A stretch of DNA of 64,000 nt from Microbacterium sp. TPD7012 (GTDB taxonomy: Bacteria; Actinomycetota; Actinomycetes; Actinomycetales; Microbacteriaceae): contig NZ_QDFV01000002.1 of assembly GCF_003075395.1 (NCBI RefSeq), positions 496,001-560,000 on the forward strand, given 5' to 3'. The position numbers and the translations under genes were made by a program. Positions 9,421 to 18,616 of this stretch are shown here, in pieces. Position 1 is the stretch's first letter; each line of letters opens with the position of its first letter. The notes beneath the pieces are model-generated. The model ran no database searches, was not told the DNA's origin, and was given only the letters and a program-made list of their open reading frames with translations.

Positions 9421-10227
9421 GTGAACACCGAGACGATCATCGGATCCGGCGCCCTCTGGCTCGCGATCCCTGTCGCCATGCTGGCCGGGCTCGTGTCGTT
9501 CCTGTCCCCGTGCGTGCTGCCGCTCGTGCCCGGGTACCTCGGATTCCTCGGGGGTGCGGTCGCGCCTCGGTCGGTTTCGTCGGATGGCGCCCTTCGACAG
9601 GCTCAGGGACCCAGTGGTGCGACCGACGCGACGGCCACGGCCACGGCCACGCGGGGGCGGCTCGTGCTCGGGGTGCTGCTGTTCATCCTCGGGTTCAGCA
9701 TCGTCTTCATCCTCTACACGGTGCTCGGCGGCACGGCGGGCGTCTTCCTGCTGCGGTGGGGCGATCTGATCACCCGCATCCTCGGTGTGGTCATCATCGC
9801 GATGGGCCTGGTGTTCCTCGGGCTGTTCGGATTCGCGCAGCGCGAGTTCCGGTTCCACGTCGACTCGAAGTACGGCGTCGTCGGAGCCCCGCTCCTCGGC
9901 ATCGCGCTCGGCATCGGCTGGGCGCCCTGCATGGGGCCGACGCTGGCCGCGATCGTCGCGCTGTCGTTCAACGCCGGTGACCCCGTGCGCGCGGGCTTCC
10001 TCGGACTCGCCTACTCGCTCGGCCTCGGCATCCCGTTCCTGCTGGTCGCTCTCGGATTCGGCTGGGCCACCAAGGCGATCGGCTTCCTGCGCCGCCACAT
10101 CCGCGTCGTGAACATCATCGGGGGCGTGCTGCTCGTCGTCCTCGGCATCCTGATGGTGACCGGACTTTGGACCGACATCATGTCCCGGCTGACGGCGGTG
10201 ATCGGCAGTGTCATCCTCCCGCTCTGA
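9421..10227 (+). CDS. ccdA: Cytochrome c biogenesis protein CcdA
   Basis: Membrane electron carrier that passes reducing power from cytoplasmic thioredoxin to extracytoplasmic thiol proteins such as the lipoprotein encoded upstream. The 268 aa hold about six membrane helices. The two redox cysteines are visible: C31 in FLSPCVLPLVPGY and C170 in GWAPCMGPT. GTG at 9421 is the natural start just after the previous stop. The loop after helix 1 is enlarged by a family 1 repeat peptide (residues 57-64, ALRQAQGP) and an ACGGCC microrepeat coding Ala-Thr pairs. That loop is probably tolerant of inserts. Confidence 0.93.
   Translation: MNTETIIGSGALWLAIPVAMLAGLVSFLSPCVLPLVPGYLGFLGGAVAPRSVSSDGALRQAQGPSGATDATATATATRGRLVLGVLLFILGFSIVFILYTVLGGTAGVFLLRWGDLITRILGVVIIAMGLVFLGLFGFAQREFRFHVDSKYGVVGAPLLGIALGIGWAPCMGPTLAAIVALSFNAGDPVRAGFLGLAYSLGLGIPFLLVALGFGWATKAIGFLRRHIRVVNIIGGVLLVVLGILMVTGLWTDIMSRLTAVIGSVILPL
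9592..9611. repeat. Dispersed element, family 1 copy inside ccdA
   Basis: An exact CTTCGACAGGCTCAGGGACC, read as L-R-Q-A-Q-G-P. This is a different frame and orientation from the copy in the upstream lipoprotein gene. It sits in the loop between the first two helices of CcdA. Confidence 0.9.
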
Positions 10228-10255
10228 GACCGACGCCACGAAGAACAAGGATGCT

Positions 10256-11989
10256 GTGAACAGCGACATCAGCGACCCCCTGCGTCCGTCCGACCATGTC
10301 GACGGCGACGACTCGATCTCGCAGCCGCGCCTCGGCCTCGTCGGCTGGCTCCGGTGGGGGTGGCGACAGCTCACCTCGATGCGCACCGCGCTCATCCTGC
10401 TGCTCGTGCTCGCGATCGCCGCGATCCCCGGCTCGATCTTCCCGCAGCGGATGGCCGACCCGAACGGCGTCACGCAGTGGCAGCGCGACAACCCCGACCT
10501 CTTCCCGGTGCTCGACGCCCTGAAGCTGTTCGACGTCTACCTGTCGCCGTGGTTCTCGGCCATCTACCTGCTGCTGTTCGCCTCGCTGGTCGGCTGCGTC
10601 ATCCCGCGCATCAAGCACCACGCGAAGGCGCTGCGCGCGCGTCCGCCGCGCACACCCGCCCGTCTGCAGCGTCTCGAGGACTACCGGTCGGTGGTGCGGG
10701 ATGCGACGGATGCCGAGGCCGCATCCGCGTCGATCGATGTCGCGACGAAGCAGCTGAAGGCGCTCGGCTACCGCGTCGAGCGCTACGACCGCGGCCGCAC
10801 CTTCTCGGTGTCGGCCGAACGCGGATACTGGCGCGAGACGGGCAACCTGCTCTTCCACCTGGCGCTCGTCGGCGTGCTCGTCACGGTCGGCATCGGCGGA
10901 GGCTTCTCGTACACCGGCCAGCGCGTGCTGGTCGAGGGCGAGACCTTCGCGAACACGCTGGTCGACTACGACTCGATGAACCGCGGGCGCTTCGTCGGCG
11001 ACGACGCGCTGGCGCCCTACTCGATGCGCCTCGACTCGTTCGATGTGTCGTACCAGCCGTTCGGCGAGCCCGGATCCGGGCAGGCCGGGGACTTCTCCGC
11101 GAACATGACCGTGCAGGAGAAGGGCGAGGAGCGCACCGGCGCGGTCAAGGTCAACGAGCCCCTCGCGGTCGCCGACGACGACGTCTTCCTGCTCGGCAAC
11201 GGGTACGCTCCGACCGTCACGGTGCGCGACCCCGACGGCGACGTCGTCTTCACCAACAGCACGCCGTTCCTCCCGCAGGACAACAACATGACGTCGCTCG
11301 GCGTCCTCAAGATCCCCGACGGACTCGCCGAGCAGGTCGGCCTGGTCGGCTTCTTCTACCCGACCACCGGCATCCTCGAGAGCGGCGCGTTCTTCTCGGC
11401 CTACGGCGACCTCACCAACCCGACGCTCACCCTCGACGTCTACACCGGCGACCTGGGCATCAACGACGGCGTCCCCCGCTCGGTCTACGTGCTCGACACC
11501 ACCGGCATGACGAAGCTGACCGGACGCACCACCGACGTCGAGTCGATCGAGCTCACGCCGGGGGAGACCGCCCAGCTGCCGAACGGCCTCGGCAGCGTGA
11601 CGTTCGACGACGAGTCCCCCGCGGGGGCGACCGACGCCTCGGAGTCCGTCAAGCGGTTCGCGTCGCTGCAGATCCACCGCGACGACTCCGGCCCCTGGGT
11701 GCTCGGCTTCGCGCTGCTCGCCCTCGCGGGCCTCATGATCGCGCTGTTCGTCCCCCGACGCCGCGTCTGGGTCAAGGCGACCGCCGACGGTGGCGCCGTG
11801 ACCATCGAGTACGCCGCGCTCGCCCGCGGTGAGGACCCGACCCTCGCCGCTGCCGTCGACGACCTCGTCGCCGGGCACGCGCGTCTGCTCGATGCAGCGG
11901 GTGGCACCACCGCCCGCGAACCCCAGGCCGACGCCGATCCGTCCACGGCGCAGCAGGCCCCGGCATCCGATTCCCCGAAAGTAGACTGA
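10256..11989 (+). CDS. resB: Cytochrome c biogenesis protein ResB
   Basis: One half of the system II heme delivery/ligation complex, working with CcsB encoded next to attach heme to apocytochrome c outside the membrane. About 577 aa, with an N-terminal pair of helices (MRTALILLLVLAIAAIPGSI), a further helix (SAIYLLLFASLVGCVIP), a large extracytoplasmic domain and a final helix (LGFALLALAGLMIALFVPRR), the usual ResB layout. I chose GTG at 10256, preceded by AAGGA. A GTG at 10208 in the same frame would overlap ccdA by 20 bp. The Ala/Gln-rich tail is probably disordered. Confidence 0.92.
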   Translation: MNSDISDPLRPSDHVDGDDSISQPRLGLVGWLRWGWRQLTSMRTALILLLVLAIAAIPGSIFPQRMADPNGVTQWQRDNPDLFPVLDALKLFDVYLSPWFSAIYLLLFASLVGCVIPRIKHHAKALRARPPRTPARLQRLEDYRSVVRDATDAEAASASIDVATKQLKALGYRVERYDRGRTFSVSAERGYWRETGNLLFHLALVGVLVTVGIGGGFSYTGQRVLVEGETFANTLVDYDSMNRGRFVGDDALAPYSMRLDSFDVSYQPFGEPGSGQAGDFSANMTVQEKGEERTGAVKVNEPLAVADDDVFLLGNGYAPTVTVRDPDGDVVFTNSTPFLPQDNNMTSLGVLKIPDGLAEQVGLVGFFYPTTGILESGAFFSAYGDLTNPTLTLDVYTGDLGINDGVPRSVYVLDTTGMTKLTGRTTDVESIELTPGETAQLPNGLGSVTFDDESPAGATDASESVKRFASLQIHRDDSGPWVLGFALLALAGLMIALFVPRRRVWVKATADGGAVTIEYAALARGEDPTLAAAVDDLVAGHARLLDAAGGTTAREPQADADPSTAQQAPASDSPKVD

Positions 11990-11993
11990 CACC

Positions 11994-12968
11994 ATGCTCG
12001 AGCTCAACGAGATCTCGCCGATCCTGCTGTGGACGGCGATCGCGATCTATGCGGCGGCCTTCGTGGCCTACGCCTTCGATCTCGCGCGCCGCTCCGAGGT
12101 GTCGGCGGATGCGCAGACCGTGCGCGAGTCCGCCCTCGTCGGCGCAGGGGGAGGCGCGGTCAAGGCCTCCGGTGCGGCATCCGTCACCGACGCGAAGCCG
12201 CAGCGGTTCGTGATGGCGCGGATCGGCACCTCGCTCACCGTGCTCGCGTTCCTCTTCCATCTCGGGGCGACGCTGACCCGCGGCATCGCGGCCGGTCGCG
12301 TGCCGTGGGCGAACCTCTACGAGTTCGCGATGATCGGCACGCTGCTCATCGTGGCTGTCTTCCTCGTGGTGCTCACCCGCATCGATCTGCGCTTCCTCGG
12401 CACGTTCATCACGGGTCTCGTCGTCGTGCTCCTCGGGCTCGCGGCGACGAACTTCTACGTCGAGGTCTCGCCGCTGATGGACCCGCTGAAGAGCGTGTGG
12501 CTCATCATCCACGTCTTCGTGGCGTCGCTCGCGACCGCCTTCTTCGCGCTTGCCTTCGCGCTCTCCGTCATCCAGCTCATGCAGTCGCGACGCGAGCGCC
12601 TCATCTCCGAGGACGCGCAGAAGACGGGCCCTGGCTTCCTCCGCACGTTCCCCTCCGCCGAGCGGCTCGAGAGCATGGCGTACCGCTTCACGATCATCGG
12701 GTTCATCCTCTGGACCTTCACGCTCATCGCCGGATCCATCTGGGCGTACTACGCGTGGAGCCGCTTCTGGGGCTTCGACGTGAAGGAGACCTGGACCTTC
12801 GTGATCTGGGTCATCTACGCCGGCTACATCCACGCGCGGGCGACCCGTGGCTGGAGGGGCAACCCCTCGGCATGGCTCGCCATCGTCGGCTTCTCGGCCG
12901 TGATCTTCAACTTCACGATCGTGAACGTCTTCTTCAAGGGCCTGCACGCGTACTCCGGCCTCAGCTGA
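11994..12968 (+). CDS. ccsB: System II cytochrome c biogenesis protein CcsB/CcsA (ResC)
   Basis: Heme-handling partner of ResB, a polytopic membrane protein of 324 aa. The heme-binding tryptophan-rich signature is present as WSRFWGFDVKETWTFVIWV, followed by YIHARATRGW, typical of the family. External histidines such as LIIHVFVAS fit axial heme ligands. TAGACT is 6 nt before the ATG, but that hexamer overlaps the end of resB (gap of 4 bp), so translation may simply continue from the operon message. With the three genes before it, this completes a system II apparatus. Confidence 0.92.
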   Translation: MLELNEISPILLWTAIAIYAAAFVAYAFDLARRSEVSADAQTVRESALVGAGGGAVKASGAASVTDAKPQRFVMARIGTSLTVLAFLFHLGATLTRGIAAGRVPWANLYEFAMIGTLLIVAVFLVVLTRIDLRFLGTFITGLVVVLLGLAATNFYVEVSPLMDPLKSVWLIIHVFVASLATAFFALAFALSVIQLMQSRRERLISEDAQKTGPGFLRTFPSAERLESMAYRFTIIGFILWTFTLIAGSIWAYYAWSRFWGFDVKETWTFVIWVIYAGYIHARATRGWRGNPSAWLAIVGFSAVIFNFTIVNVFFKGLHAYSGLS

Positions 12969-13069
12969 GTCCGGCTCGCTCTCGGAGAACGGAGAGCGGA
13001 TGCCGTCGCCTCGGCGTGTCGGGCGGGGACGCGCCGAGTCCGTCGTGCACGGTCTGGGTTTCCCGGGCT

Positions 13070-13660
13070 TCAGCCGCCGAGGGGGATGAGCTCCGCGTGC
13101 TCGGCGCCGTCCTGGTACCAGACCAGTTCCGCCTCGGCGATCGTCTCGGTGGGTGTGCGTCCGAGCTCGCTCACCGACGTCTGACGGAACTCCTCCCACA
13201 CCGCAGGCTCGAGTGACCTGCCGTAGACGACGGAGAGATGGAACGTCCAGTCGTCGACGCTGAGCTCGTCGAGCCGTCGGAAGTCGGTGCCCGCCAGGGC
13301 CGCGGAGAGGCTCGCATAGGCCGCGACGAGGGAGGGTGTGCGTGCGAGACGCACGATCAGAACCTGCCACGGTGCGGGGAACGCGTCGATCGCCTCGGCC
13401 GTGACCTCGATCGGGGGCTGGTCCGCCGCCCACCGGCGGATCAGCGCGCCGAGCTCCGCCCGACGGTCCGGCTCGAAGAACGCGCGCAGCGTCGCATGCT
13501 CGGTGTGCGGATGCCGGATCTCACCGCCGAAACGCGCGAGCGCGGCATCCTGCACCTCTCGGAAGAGGGAGGCGACGCCGAGCGTCGGACGCAGCACGAG
13601 GTACTGCTGACCCTCCAGCGAGGCGAGCTGGTCGGGCGAGTCCATGAACGGTCGGCGCAT
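13070..13660 (-). CDS. 2'-5' RNA ligase-like (2H phosphoesterase) protein
   Basis: Small cytoplasmic protein of 196 aa with the two H-x-T/S-like motifs of the 2H phosphoesterase superfamily: HATL in the first half and HLSV in WTFHLSVVYG in the second. Family members open or form 2'-5' or cyclic phosphodiester bonds in RNA or nucleotides. The substrate here is unknown. ATG at 13660 has TACGCT 6 nt upstream. A second ATG five codons in (MDSPDQ) is possible but lacks this spacing. It lies alone between ccsB, which converges on it, and the YhgE gene. Confidence 0.78.
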   Translation of the reverse strand: MRRPFMDSPDQLASLEGQQYLVLRPTLGVASLFREVQDAALARFGGEIRHPHTEHATLRAFFEPDRRAELGALIRRWAADQPPIEVTAEAIDAFPAPWQVLIVRLARTPSLVAAYASLSAALAGTDFRRLDELSVDDWTFHLSVVYGRSLEPAVWEEFRQTSVSELGRTPTETIAEAELVWYQDGAEHAELIPLGG

Positions 13661-13666
13661 GACGCG

Positions 13667-13672
13667 AGCGTA
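13667..13672 (-). promoter_or_regulatory. -10-like TACGCT, leaderless start
   Basis: On the minus strand TACGCT lies 6 nt before the ATG of the 2H phosphoesterase gene. Confidence 0.5.
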
Positions 13673-13695
13673 CGCCGAACACGTGCGATCCCGGG

Positions 13696-13775
13696 CACGG
13701 CTTCGGAGCTGCGGCCCGACTCGCCGTGTTCGAGGGGCGATTCTCGGCGAGTCGAGGCCGATCTCCGAAGTCGTG
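13696..13775. terminator. Long imperfect palindrome after the YhgE gene
   Basis: Nested arms form a structure of about 80 bp: CTTCGGAG (13701-13708) pairs with CTCCGAAG (13763-13770), and CGACTCGCCG (13717-13726) pairs exactly with CGGCGAGTCG (13745-13754). Outer CACG/CGTG and middle GGCC/GGCC also match. It follows the minus-strand YhgE gene, so it may end that transcript. There is no T-run. Confidence 0.6.
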
Positions 13776-13820
13776 CGGTGGGGGTGCCGTGTTGCGGCGA
13801 GGGGAGCCCGAGCGCCGGGG

Positions 13821-15791
13821 CTACGCGGTGGCGAGGACCGCCTTCGCCGAGGTCGTGCGGCGCAGAGTCACCGCGAGCGTCGTCGCGACGAGGGACAGCA
13901 CGCCCCACACGACCAGCGCCGCGATCGCCGAGCCGTTCCCCGCGATCAGGCCCGCGAAGGCCGGAGCCGTCGGCAGGGCGGCTCCGAGACCGGCGAGCCA
14001 GTCGGGAACCGTGGAGATGAGCCCGGTCGCGACCGCGAGGACGCCGACCAGGGCCGCGATCCAGCGTCCCGTGCCGCCGAAGAGGGCGACGAGCGCCTGG
14101 TTCACGGCGGCGAACACGATCCCGGCGAGCACCGCGGTGCCCGCGAACGCCCACCACGCGGCGGCGTCGTAGCCGGCGATGATCTGCACGACCAGCGAGA
14201 CGAGCAGGCCCTGTCCCGCACCGATCAGCGCGGCCGGAGCGAACGCGCGCAGCGTCAGGGCGGCCGACGGACGCCGCGAGGTCAGAGTCCGGGCGGTGTG
14301 CGCGCGCATCACCAGGAACGACGCGAATCCGCCGAACCACAGCACGACGGCCGCGAGCAGCGGGATCGCGGTCGGGCCGAAGATGGTGTTCATCGACGAG
14401 TCCGTCGACACGGGGTCGGCGATGACCGAGGCGAGCGACGTCGACTCCTCATCGCTGAACGAGGGGAGCGAATCGGCCGCGGTGCGCAGACCGCCGGCGA
14501 GATCGCCGGTGCCCGTCGCGAGGGTGTCCAGTCCTGTGGCGAGCTCGGACGTGCCGGTGGCGAGCTCGGTCGCGCCGCCCGACAGCTGGGTCGCACCGGA
14601 CGACAGCGAGCGCGCACCGGCCGCTGACTGGTCGATGCCCTCACCGGCGAGCTGGTTCAGTCCGCCCGCGAGCTGCGAGGCGCCGGCGCCGGCCTGAGAC
14701 ATGCTCGCCGCGAGAGTGCTGAAGGTTCCGGGAATCGCGGCGACACCGGGGGCGACCAGGTCGCTGTTCAGCACTCCGGATGCGGTGCCGGCGGACTCCG
14801 CGGCGACGCCGGCATCCGCGGCTGCAGCGGAGAGCTCATCGCACATCGCCTGTCCGTTCGTGGCGGGGACGCAGGCAGCCGCCATCTCGCCGAGACGCTG
14901 GGCCAGATCGGCCGACTGCGTCGCCGCCGATCCCGCGGAAGCGGAACCTGCCTGGATCGCTCCGACGAGCTGGTTCATGCCTCCGACGTTCTGCTCCAGA
15001 GCTGCAGCTCCGCTCGTGAGTCCGGCGCCGATCTGCCCGGCGCCGGTGGCCGCTTCGCGCGTCTTGCCCGCGATGGTGTCGAGCCCGGAGGCCAACGACG
15101 ACGCCCCCGTCGCGAGCTGGCTCGCCCCGGAGGCGAGCTGCGTGGCGCCGTCGGGGATGGCGGCCGCGCCGTCGGCGGCCGATCGGGCGCCGGTGGCGAG
15201 TTCGACGGCGCCGTCGGCTGCCTCGCCGATCTGATCGCCGATCGTGGTGAAGCCGACGAGGATGTTGTCGGTCGTCGCCTCGGTGAGCATGGTTCCCATG
15301 GTCGATGCGGCGACGTTCGCGATCTGACCGGTGATGAGGTCGTCGGCGACGAGGCCGTCGTCGGGGGTGGTCACCGTGATGGTGGCCTTCTCGGCATCCC
15401 CTCCGCCGTCGGCGACGGCCTGCCCCGCGGAGGTCGCCGCCGCGGAGAAGTCCTCGGGAATCGTGATGACGGCCTGGTAGGTGCCGTCGGCCAGCCCTTC
15501 CTTCGCGTCGTCCTCGTTCGAGATGACCCAGGTGAGGTTCGAGTCGAGCTCGTCAGAGCCCTCCACGAGTCCCGAGGCCAGCTGACGCCCGAGGGGCGTG
15601 AGCTGGTCGTCGATCGTGACAGGCTCATCCAGGTTCACGATCGCCGCCGTCATGGAGTCGAGCCGCTCGGTCGGGTTCTGCAGCGCCGCGACGAGGATGC
15701 CGCCGACGGCCGCCGGCAGGAGCAGGATGCCGAGGATGGTCAGCCACGTGACCGGCTTGCGGGAGCGGGCGCGCTCGATGGGGAGTGTCAT
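13821..15791 (-). CDS. YhgE/Pip domain-containing membrane protein
   Basis: A 656-aa protein with one N-terminal membrane anchor (VTWLTILGILLLPAAVGGIL), a long extracellular region and a C-terminal membrane bundle of about five helices related to ABC-2 permeases. The extracellular part is built of L-x-x-G-type short repeats (ATQLASGASQLATGASSLAS and SSGATQLSGGATELATG), typical of YhgE/Pip proteins linked to phage adsorption, type VII secretion or envelope function. Its ATG overlaps the MMPL stop by 4 bp (ATGA), so the two act as a unit and are presumably under the TetR gene at 18691. Exact role unknown. Confidence 0.87.
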   Translation of the reverse strand: MTLPIERARSRKPVTWLTILGILLLPAAVGGILVAALQNPTERLDSMTAAIVNLDEPVTIDDQLTPLGRQLASGLVEGSDELDSNLTWVISNEDDAKEGLADGTYQAVITIPEDFSAAATSAGQAVADGGGDAEKATITVTTPDDGLVADDLITGQIANVAASTMGTMLTEATTDNILVGFTTIGDQIGEAADGAVELATGARSAADGAAAIPDGATQLASGASQLATGASSLASGLDTIAGKTREAATGAGQIGAGLTSGAAALEQNVGGMNQLVGAIQAGSASAGSAATQSADLAQRLGEMAAACVPATNGQAMCDELSAAAADAGVAAESAGTASGVLNSDLVAPGVAAIPGTFSTLAASMSQAGAGASQLAGGLNQLAGEGIDQSAAGARSLSSGATQLSGGATELATGTSELATGLDTLATGTGDLAGGLRTAADSLPSFSDEESTSLASVIADPVSTDSSMNTIFGPTAIPLLAAVVLWFGGFASFLVMRAHTARTLTSRRPSAALTLRAFAPAALIGAGQGLLVSLVVQIIAGYDAAAWWAFAGTAVLAGIVFAAVNQALVALFGGTGRWIAALVGVLAVATGLISTVPDWLAGLGAALPTAPAFAGLIAGNGSAIAALVVWGVLSLVATTLAVTLRRTTSAKAVLATA

Positions 15792-18559
15792 GCGGTCACC
15801 TCGGTGGATTCTGCGGCGATTCGGCGCGGAGCGCGCGTGTCGAGTGTGTCGGCGTCGGGCCAGCCGGCCTCGGCGAGAGTCGTGCGGGCCGATGCGGCAT
15901 CGGCAGCGGTGGCGAAGACGGCGAGGGGCCGTGAGGCCGCGGCATCCCGGAGCATCGCTGCCGCCTGGTCGCGCTGGCCGCCCGTGAGCCGGTCGAGGCC
16001 GTCGATCACGACGACCGCGGAGGTGCCCCGCAGGGCTTCGGCGAGATCGTCGAGCGCGGCATCCGCATCGTCGACGAGCACGCACCCGACGTGCGAGCGC
16101 ACCCAGGCCGCGCGGCCGGGGAGCAGGTGGCCGCCGACCCGGAGACGCCCGTCGCTCGGGGCGATGCGGCCGGCGATCGTGAGCGCCAGAGCGCGGCGGG
16201 TGCGCGCGTCGCTTCCGGTCGCGACCACGGCGCCGCCCTCGAGGATGCGCACCGTCAGGCCTTCGATGACCGGCGCGTCCGCGCTGATCACCAGGTCGTC
16301 CGCTGCCACGACGGAGCCGTCGCCGGGCCACTCGGACAGGTGGCGCTCCCGTTCGACGGCCTCGCCCTCGATGTCGACGCGGGGGAGGATCTTCTCCAGC
16401 CAGGTCGGGATCTCCCAGGCGCGCTCGCCGAGGATGGCCATCAGCGCGGGGATCAGGGTCATGCGCACGAGGAAGGCATCGATCGCGATGCCGGCCGCGA
16501 GGCCGAGGGCGATGGGCTTGAGTGACGAGTCGCCCTCGGGGACGAATGCGACGAACACCGCGAACATGATGAGGCCTGCGGCCGTGACGACCTTCGCCGA
16601 GCCGGTGAATCCGCTGCGCACGGCGCGGAGGGCGGCGGCACGACGGGTCGCGCGATCGGAGCTTTTCGAGGCGGGATCGTGCACGAAGTCCTCGCGCATG
16701 CGGGAGACGAGGAACACCTGGTAGTCCATGGCCAGGCCGAACAGCACGCCCATCAGGATGATCGGCATGAAGCTGATGATGGGGCCGACCTTGGCGACAT
16801 GGAGGAGATCGGCGAACCAGCCCCATTCGAAGACCGCGCCGACGACGCCGAATGCGGCGACGATCGAGAGCAGGTAGCCGAGGGCGGCGGTGATCGGCAC
16901 CCAGAGCGAGCGGAACACGATCGTGAGCAGGATCAGCGAGAGCCCGATCACGAAGATGCCGAACGGCAGGAGGGCGTTGCCGAGCTGATCGGAGATGTCG
17001 ATGCCGACGGCCGTGAAGCCGGTGACCTTGAGGTCGATCCCGAATTCGTCGAGCCACTCGTCGTGGTGAGACCGGAGTTCGCGCACGAGGTCGGCCGTCG
17101 CAGGATCATCGGGTGCCGTCTCCGGGATGATCTGCACGATGCCGGTGTCGGCGGTCTCATTGGGGGTCGCGAGGGCGACTTCCTTGACGCCGGGGATGTC
17201 GGCGACGGCGTCCCCGAGATCCTCCATGAGCGTGAGCGGATCGGTCGAGGTGACGATGGTTCCGGTGAGGATCAGGGGACCGTTGAAACCGGGCCCGAAC
17301 TCCTCGCCGACGAGATCGTAGCTCTGGCGCGCCTCGGAGTCCTTCGGCAGCACGCCGGCGTTGGGGAGGGCCAGGTTCAGGCTGAGCGCGGGCACTGCCA
17401 CGATGCCGAGCCCGATCACCACGGCGAGCGAGACCAGGACGGGATGCTTGGTGACGCCGCCGACCCAGCGGTCGCTGAACCCGCGACGCGGAGCGGCGAC
17501 CTTCTGTCCCTTCTTGGGCTTGGGCGCGCGACGCGGGCGGCCGACGACCTTGCCCTTCATGAAGCCGAGCAGTGCCGGAGTGAGCGTGACCGCGATCGCG
17601 ACCGCGATGGCCACCGCGACGGATGCCGCGATGCCCATGGTCGTGAGGAACGGGATGCCCGCGAATCCGAGACCGATCAGGGCGATGAGCACCGTGACGC
17701 CGGCGAAAACGACAGCGGATCCGGCCGTGCCGACGGCTCTGGCCGTGGATTCCTCGGGATCGACGCCGTCGCGCACCTGGTCCTGATGCCGGGCCATGAT
17801 GAACAGCGCGTAGTCGATGCCGACCGCGAGGCCGAGCATGAGTGCCAGAAGCGGGGTGGTGGAGGAGACGGTGGCGAACGCGGTGGCCGCGAAGATGCCG
17901 GCCATCGAGATGCCGACGCCGAGGACCGCCGTGAGGAGGGGGAGCCCGGCGACGACGAAGGAGCGGAACGTCACGATCAGCACGAGCAGCGCGATCAGCA
18001 GCCCGACCGCCTCGGTGAGCGTCAGGCCGGGGATCGATGTGGCGAAGAGGTCGCCGCCGAGCGCTGTCTGCGCGCCGTCGGGGAGCGCTTCGCCGAGCTC
18101 ATCGGACACCGCCCGCAGGGAGTCCTTCGTCTCGTCCGAGACGTCGGTGGATTCGCCGTCGAACTGCAGCCGCACGATCGCGGCGGTCTCGTCGTCGTTG
18201 ATCATGCCGCTGACCATCTCGTCGTAGGGCGAGTTGGCCGCGAGCACGCCGTCGAGGTCTTCCATCTCGCCGATGGACTGCTCGATCTCGTCGCGATAGT
18301 CGTCGTCGGTGACCTTGTCGCCGTCGGCGGCGACCACGATGATCTGCGCGCTGGTGCCGCTCACCTGGGGGAACGAGCGCGACAGTTGCTCGAGACCGGC
18401 CTGCGATTCGGTGCCGGGGATCGAGAACGAGTTGTCCGTTCCGGCACCGAGGACCAGGGCGCCCGCCCCGGCGATGCCGAGCGCGAGGAGCCAGGAGACG
18501 AGGACACGCCACGGATGCCGGTAGGACCAGCGACCGAGCGAGGACAGGAGAGTGGACAC
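15788..18559 (-). CDS. MMPL/RND family transporter with a degenerate ABC-ATPase-like C-terminal domain
   Basis: A 923-aa exporter. It has two repeats of one helix, an extracellular domain and about five helices, typical of MMPL lipid or drug exporters (GIDYALFIMARHQDQVRDG and AMDYQVFLVSRMREDFVHD carry the expected Asp-Tyr pairs for proton coupling). After about residue 735 comes an extra domain of about 190 aa resembling an ABC ATPase start to end, but with GSDARTRR (about 782-789) where the Walker A lysine motif should be. A Walker-B-like VVVIDGLDRL remains at about 848. The GTG at 18559 follows GGAGGA. It starts the MMPL-YhgE operon, divergent from TetR. Confidence 0.9.
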   Translation of the reverse strand: MSTLLSSLGRWSYRHPWRVLVSWLLALGIAGAGALVLGAGTDNSFSIPGTESQAGLEQLSRSFPQVSGTSAQIIVVAADGDKVTDDDYRDEIEQSIGEMEDLDGVLAANSPYDEMVSGMINDDETAAIVRLQFDGESTDVSDETKDSLRAVSDELGEALPDGAQTALGGDLFATSIPGLTLTEAVGLLIALLVLIVTFRSFVVAGLPLLTAVLGVGISMAGIFAATAFATVSSTTPLLALMLGLAVGIDYALFIMARHQDQVRDGVDPEESTARAVGTAGSAVVFAGVTVLIALIGLGFAGIPFLTTMGIAASVAVAIAVAIAVTLTPALLGFMKGKVVGRPRRAPKPKKGQKVAAPRRGFSDRWVGGVTKHPVLVSLAVVIGLGIVAVPALSLNLALPNAGVLPKDSEARQSYDLVGEEFGPGFNGPLILTGTIVTSTDPLTLMEDLGDAVADIPGVKEVALATPNETADTGIVQIIPETAPDDPATADLVRELRSHHDEWLDEFGIDLKVTGFTAVGIDISDQLGNALLPFGIFVIGLSLILLTIVFRSLWVPITAALGYLLSIVAAFGVVGAVFEWGWFADLLHVAKVGPIISFMPIILMGVLFGLAMDYQVFLVSRMREDFVHDPASKSSDRATRRAAALRAVRSGFTGSAKVVTAAGLIMFAVFVAFVPEGDSSLKPIALGLAAGIAIDAFLVRMTLIPALMAILGERAWEIPTWLEKILPRVDIEGEAVERERHLSEWPGDGSVVAADDLVISADAPVIEGLTVRILEGGAVVATGSDARTRRALALTIAGRIAPSDGRLRVGGHLLPGRAAWVRSHVGCVLVDDADAALDDLAEALRGTSAVVVIDGLDRLTGGQRDQAAAMLRDAAASRPLAVFATAADAASARTTLAEAGWPDADTLDTRAPRRIAAESTEVTA

Positions 18560-18585
18560 GCGTTCCTCCGAGAGATGCCGATTGG

Positions 18586-18616
18586 ATACACAGGTGTACT
18601 CAATACATAGATGTAT
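18586..18616. promoter_or_regulatory. Twin palindromic operators, likely TetR sites
   Basis: Two matching inverted repeats lie between the divergent MMPL and TetR genes: ATACAC-AG-GTGTAC (18586-18599) and ATACAT-AG-ATGTAT (18603-18616, perfect arms). Their centres are 17 bp apart. The spacing, symmetry and position fit paired binding of the TetR dimer that would block both promoters. On the minus strand TTTACG followed 17 nt later by GTACAC could be the covered promoter. Confidence 0.82.
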
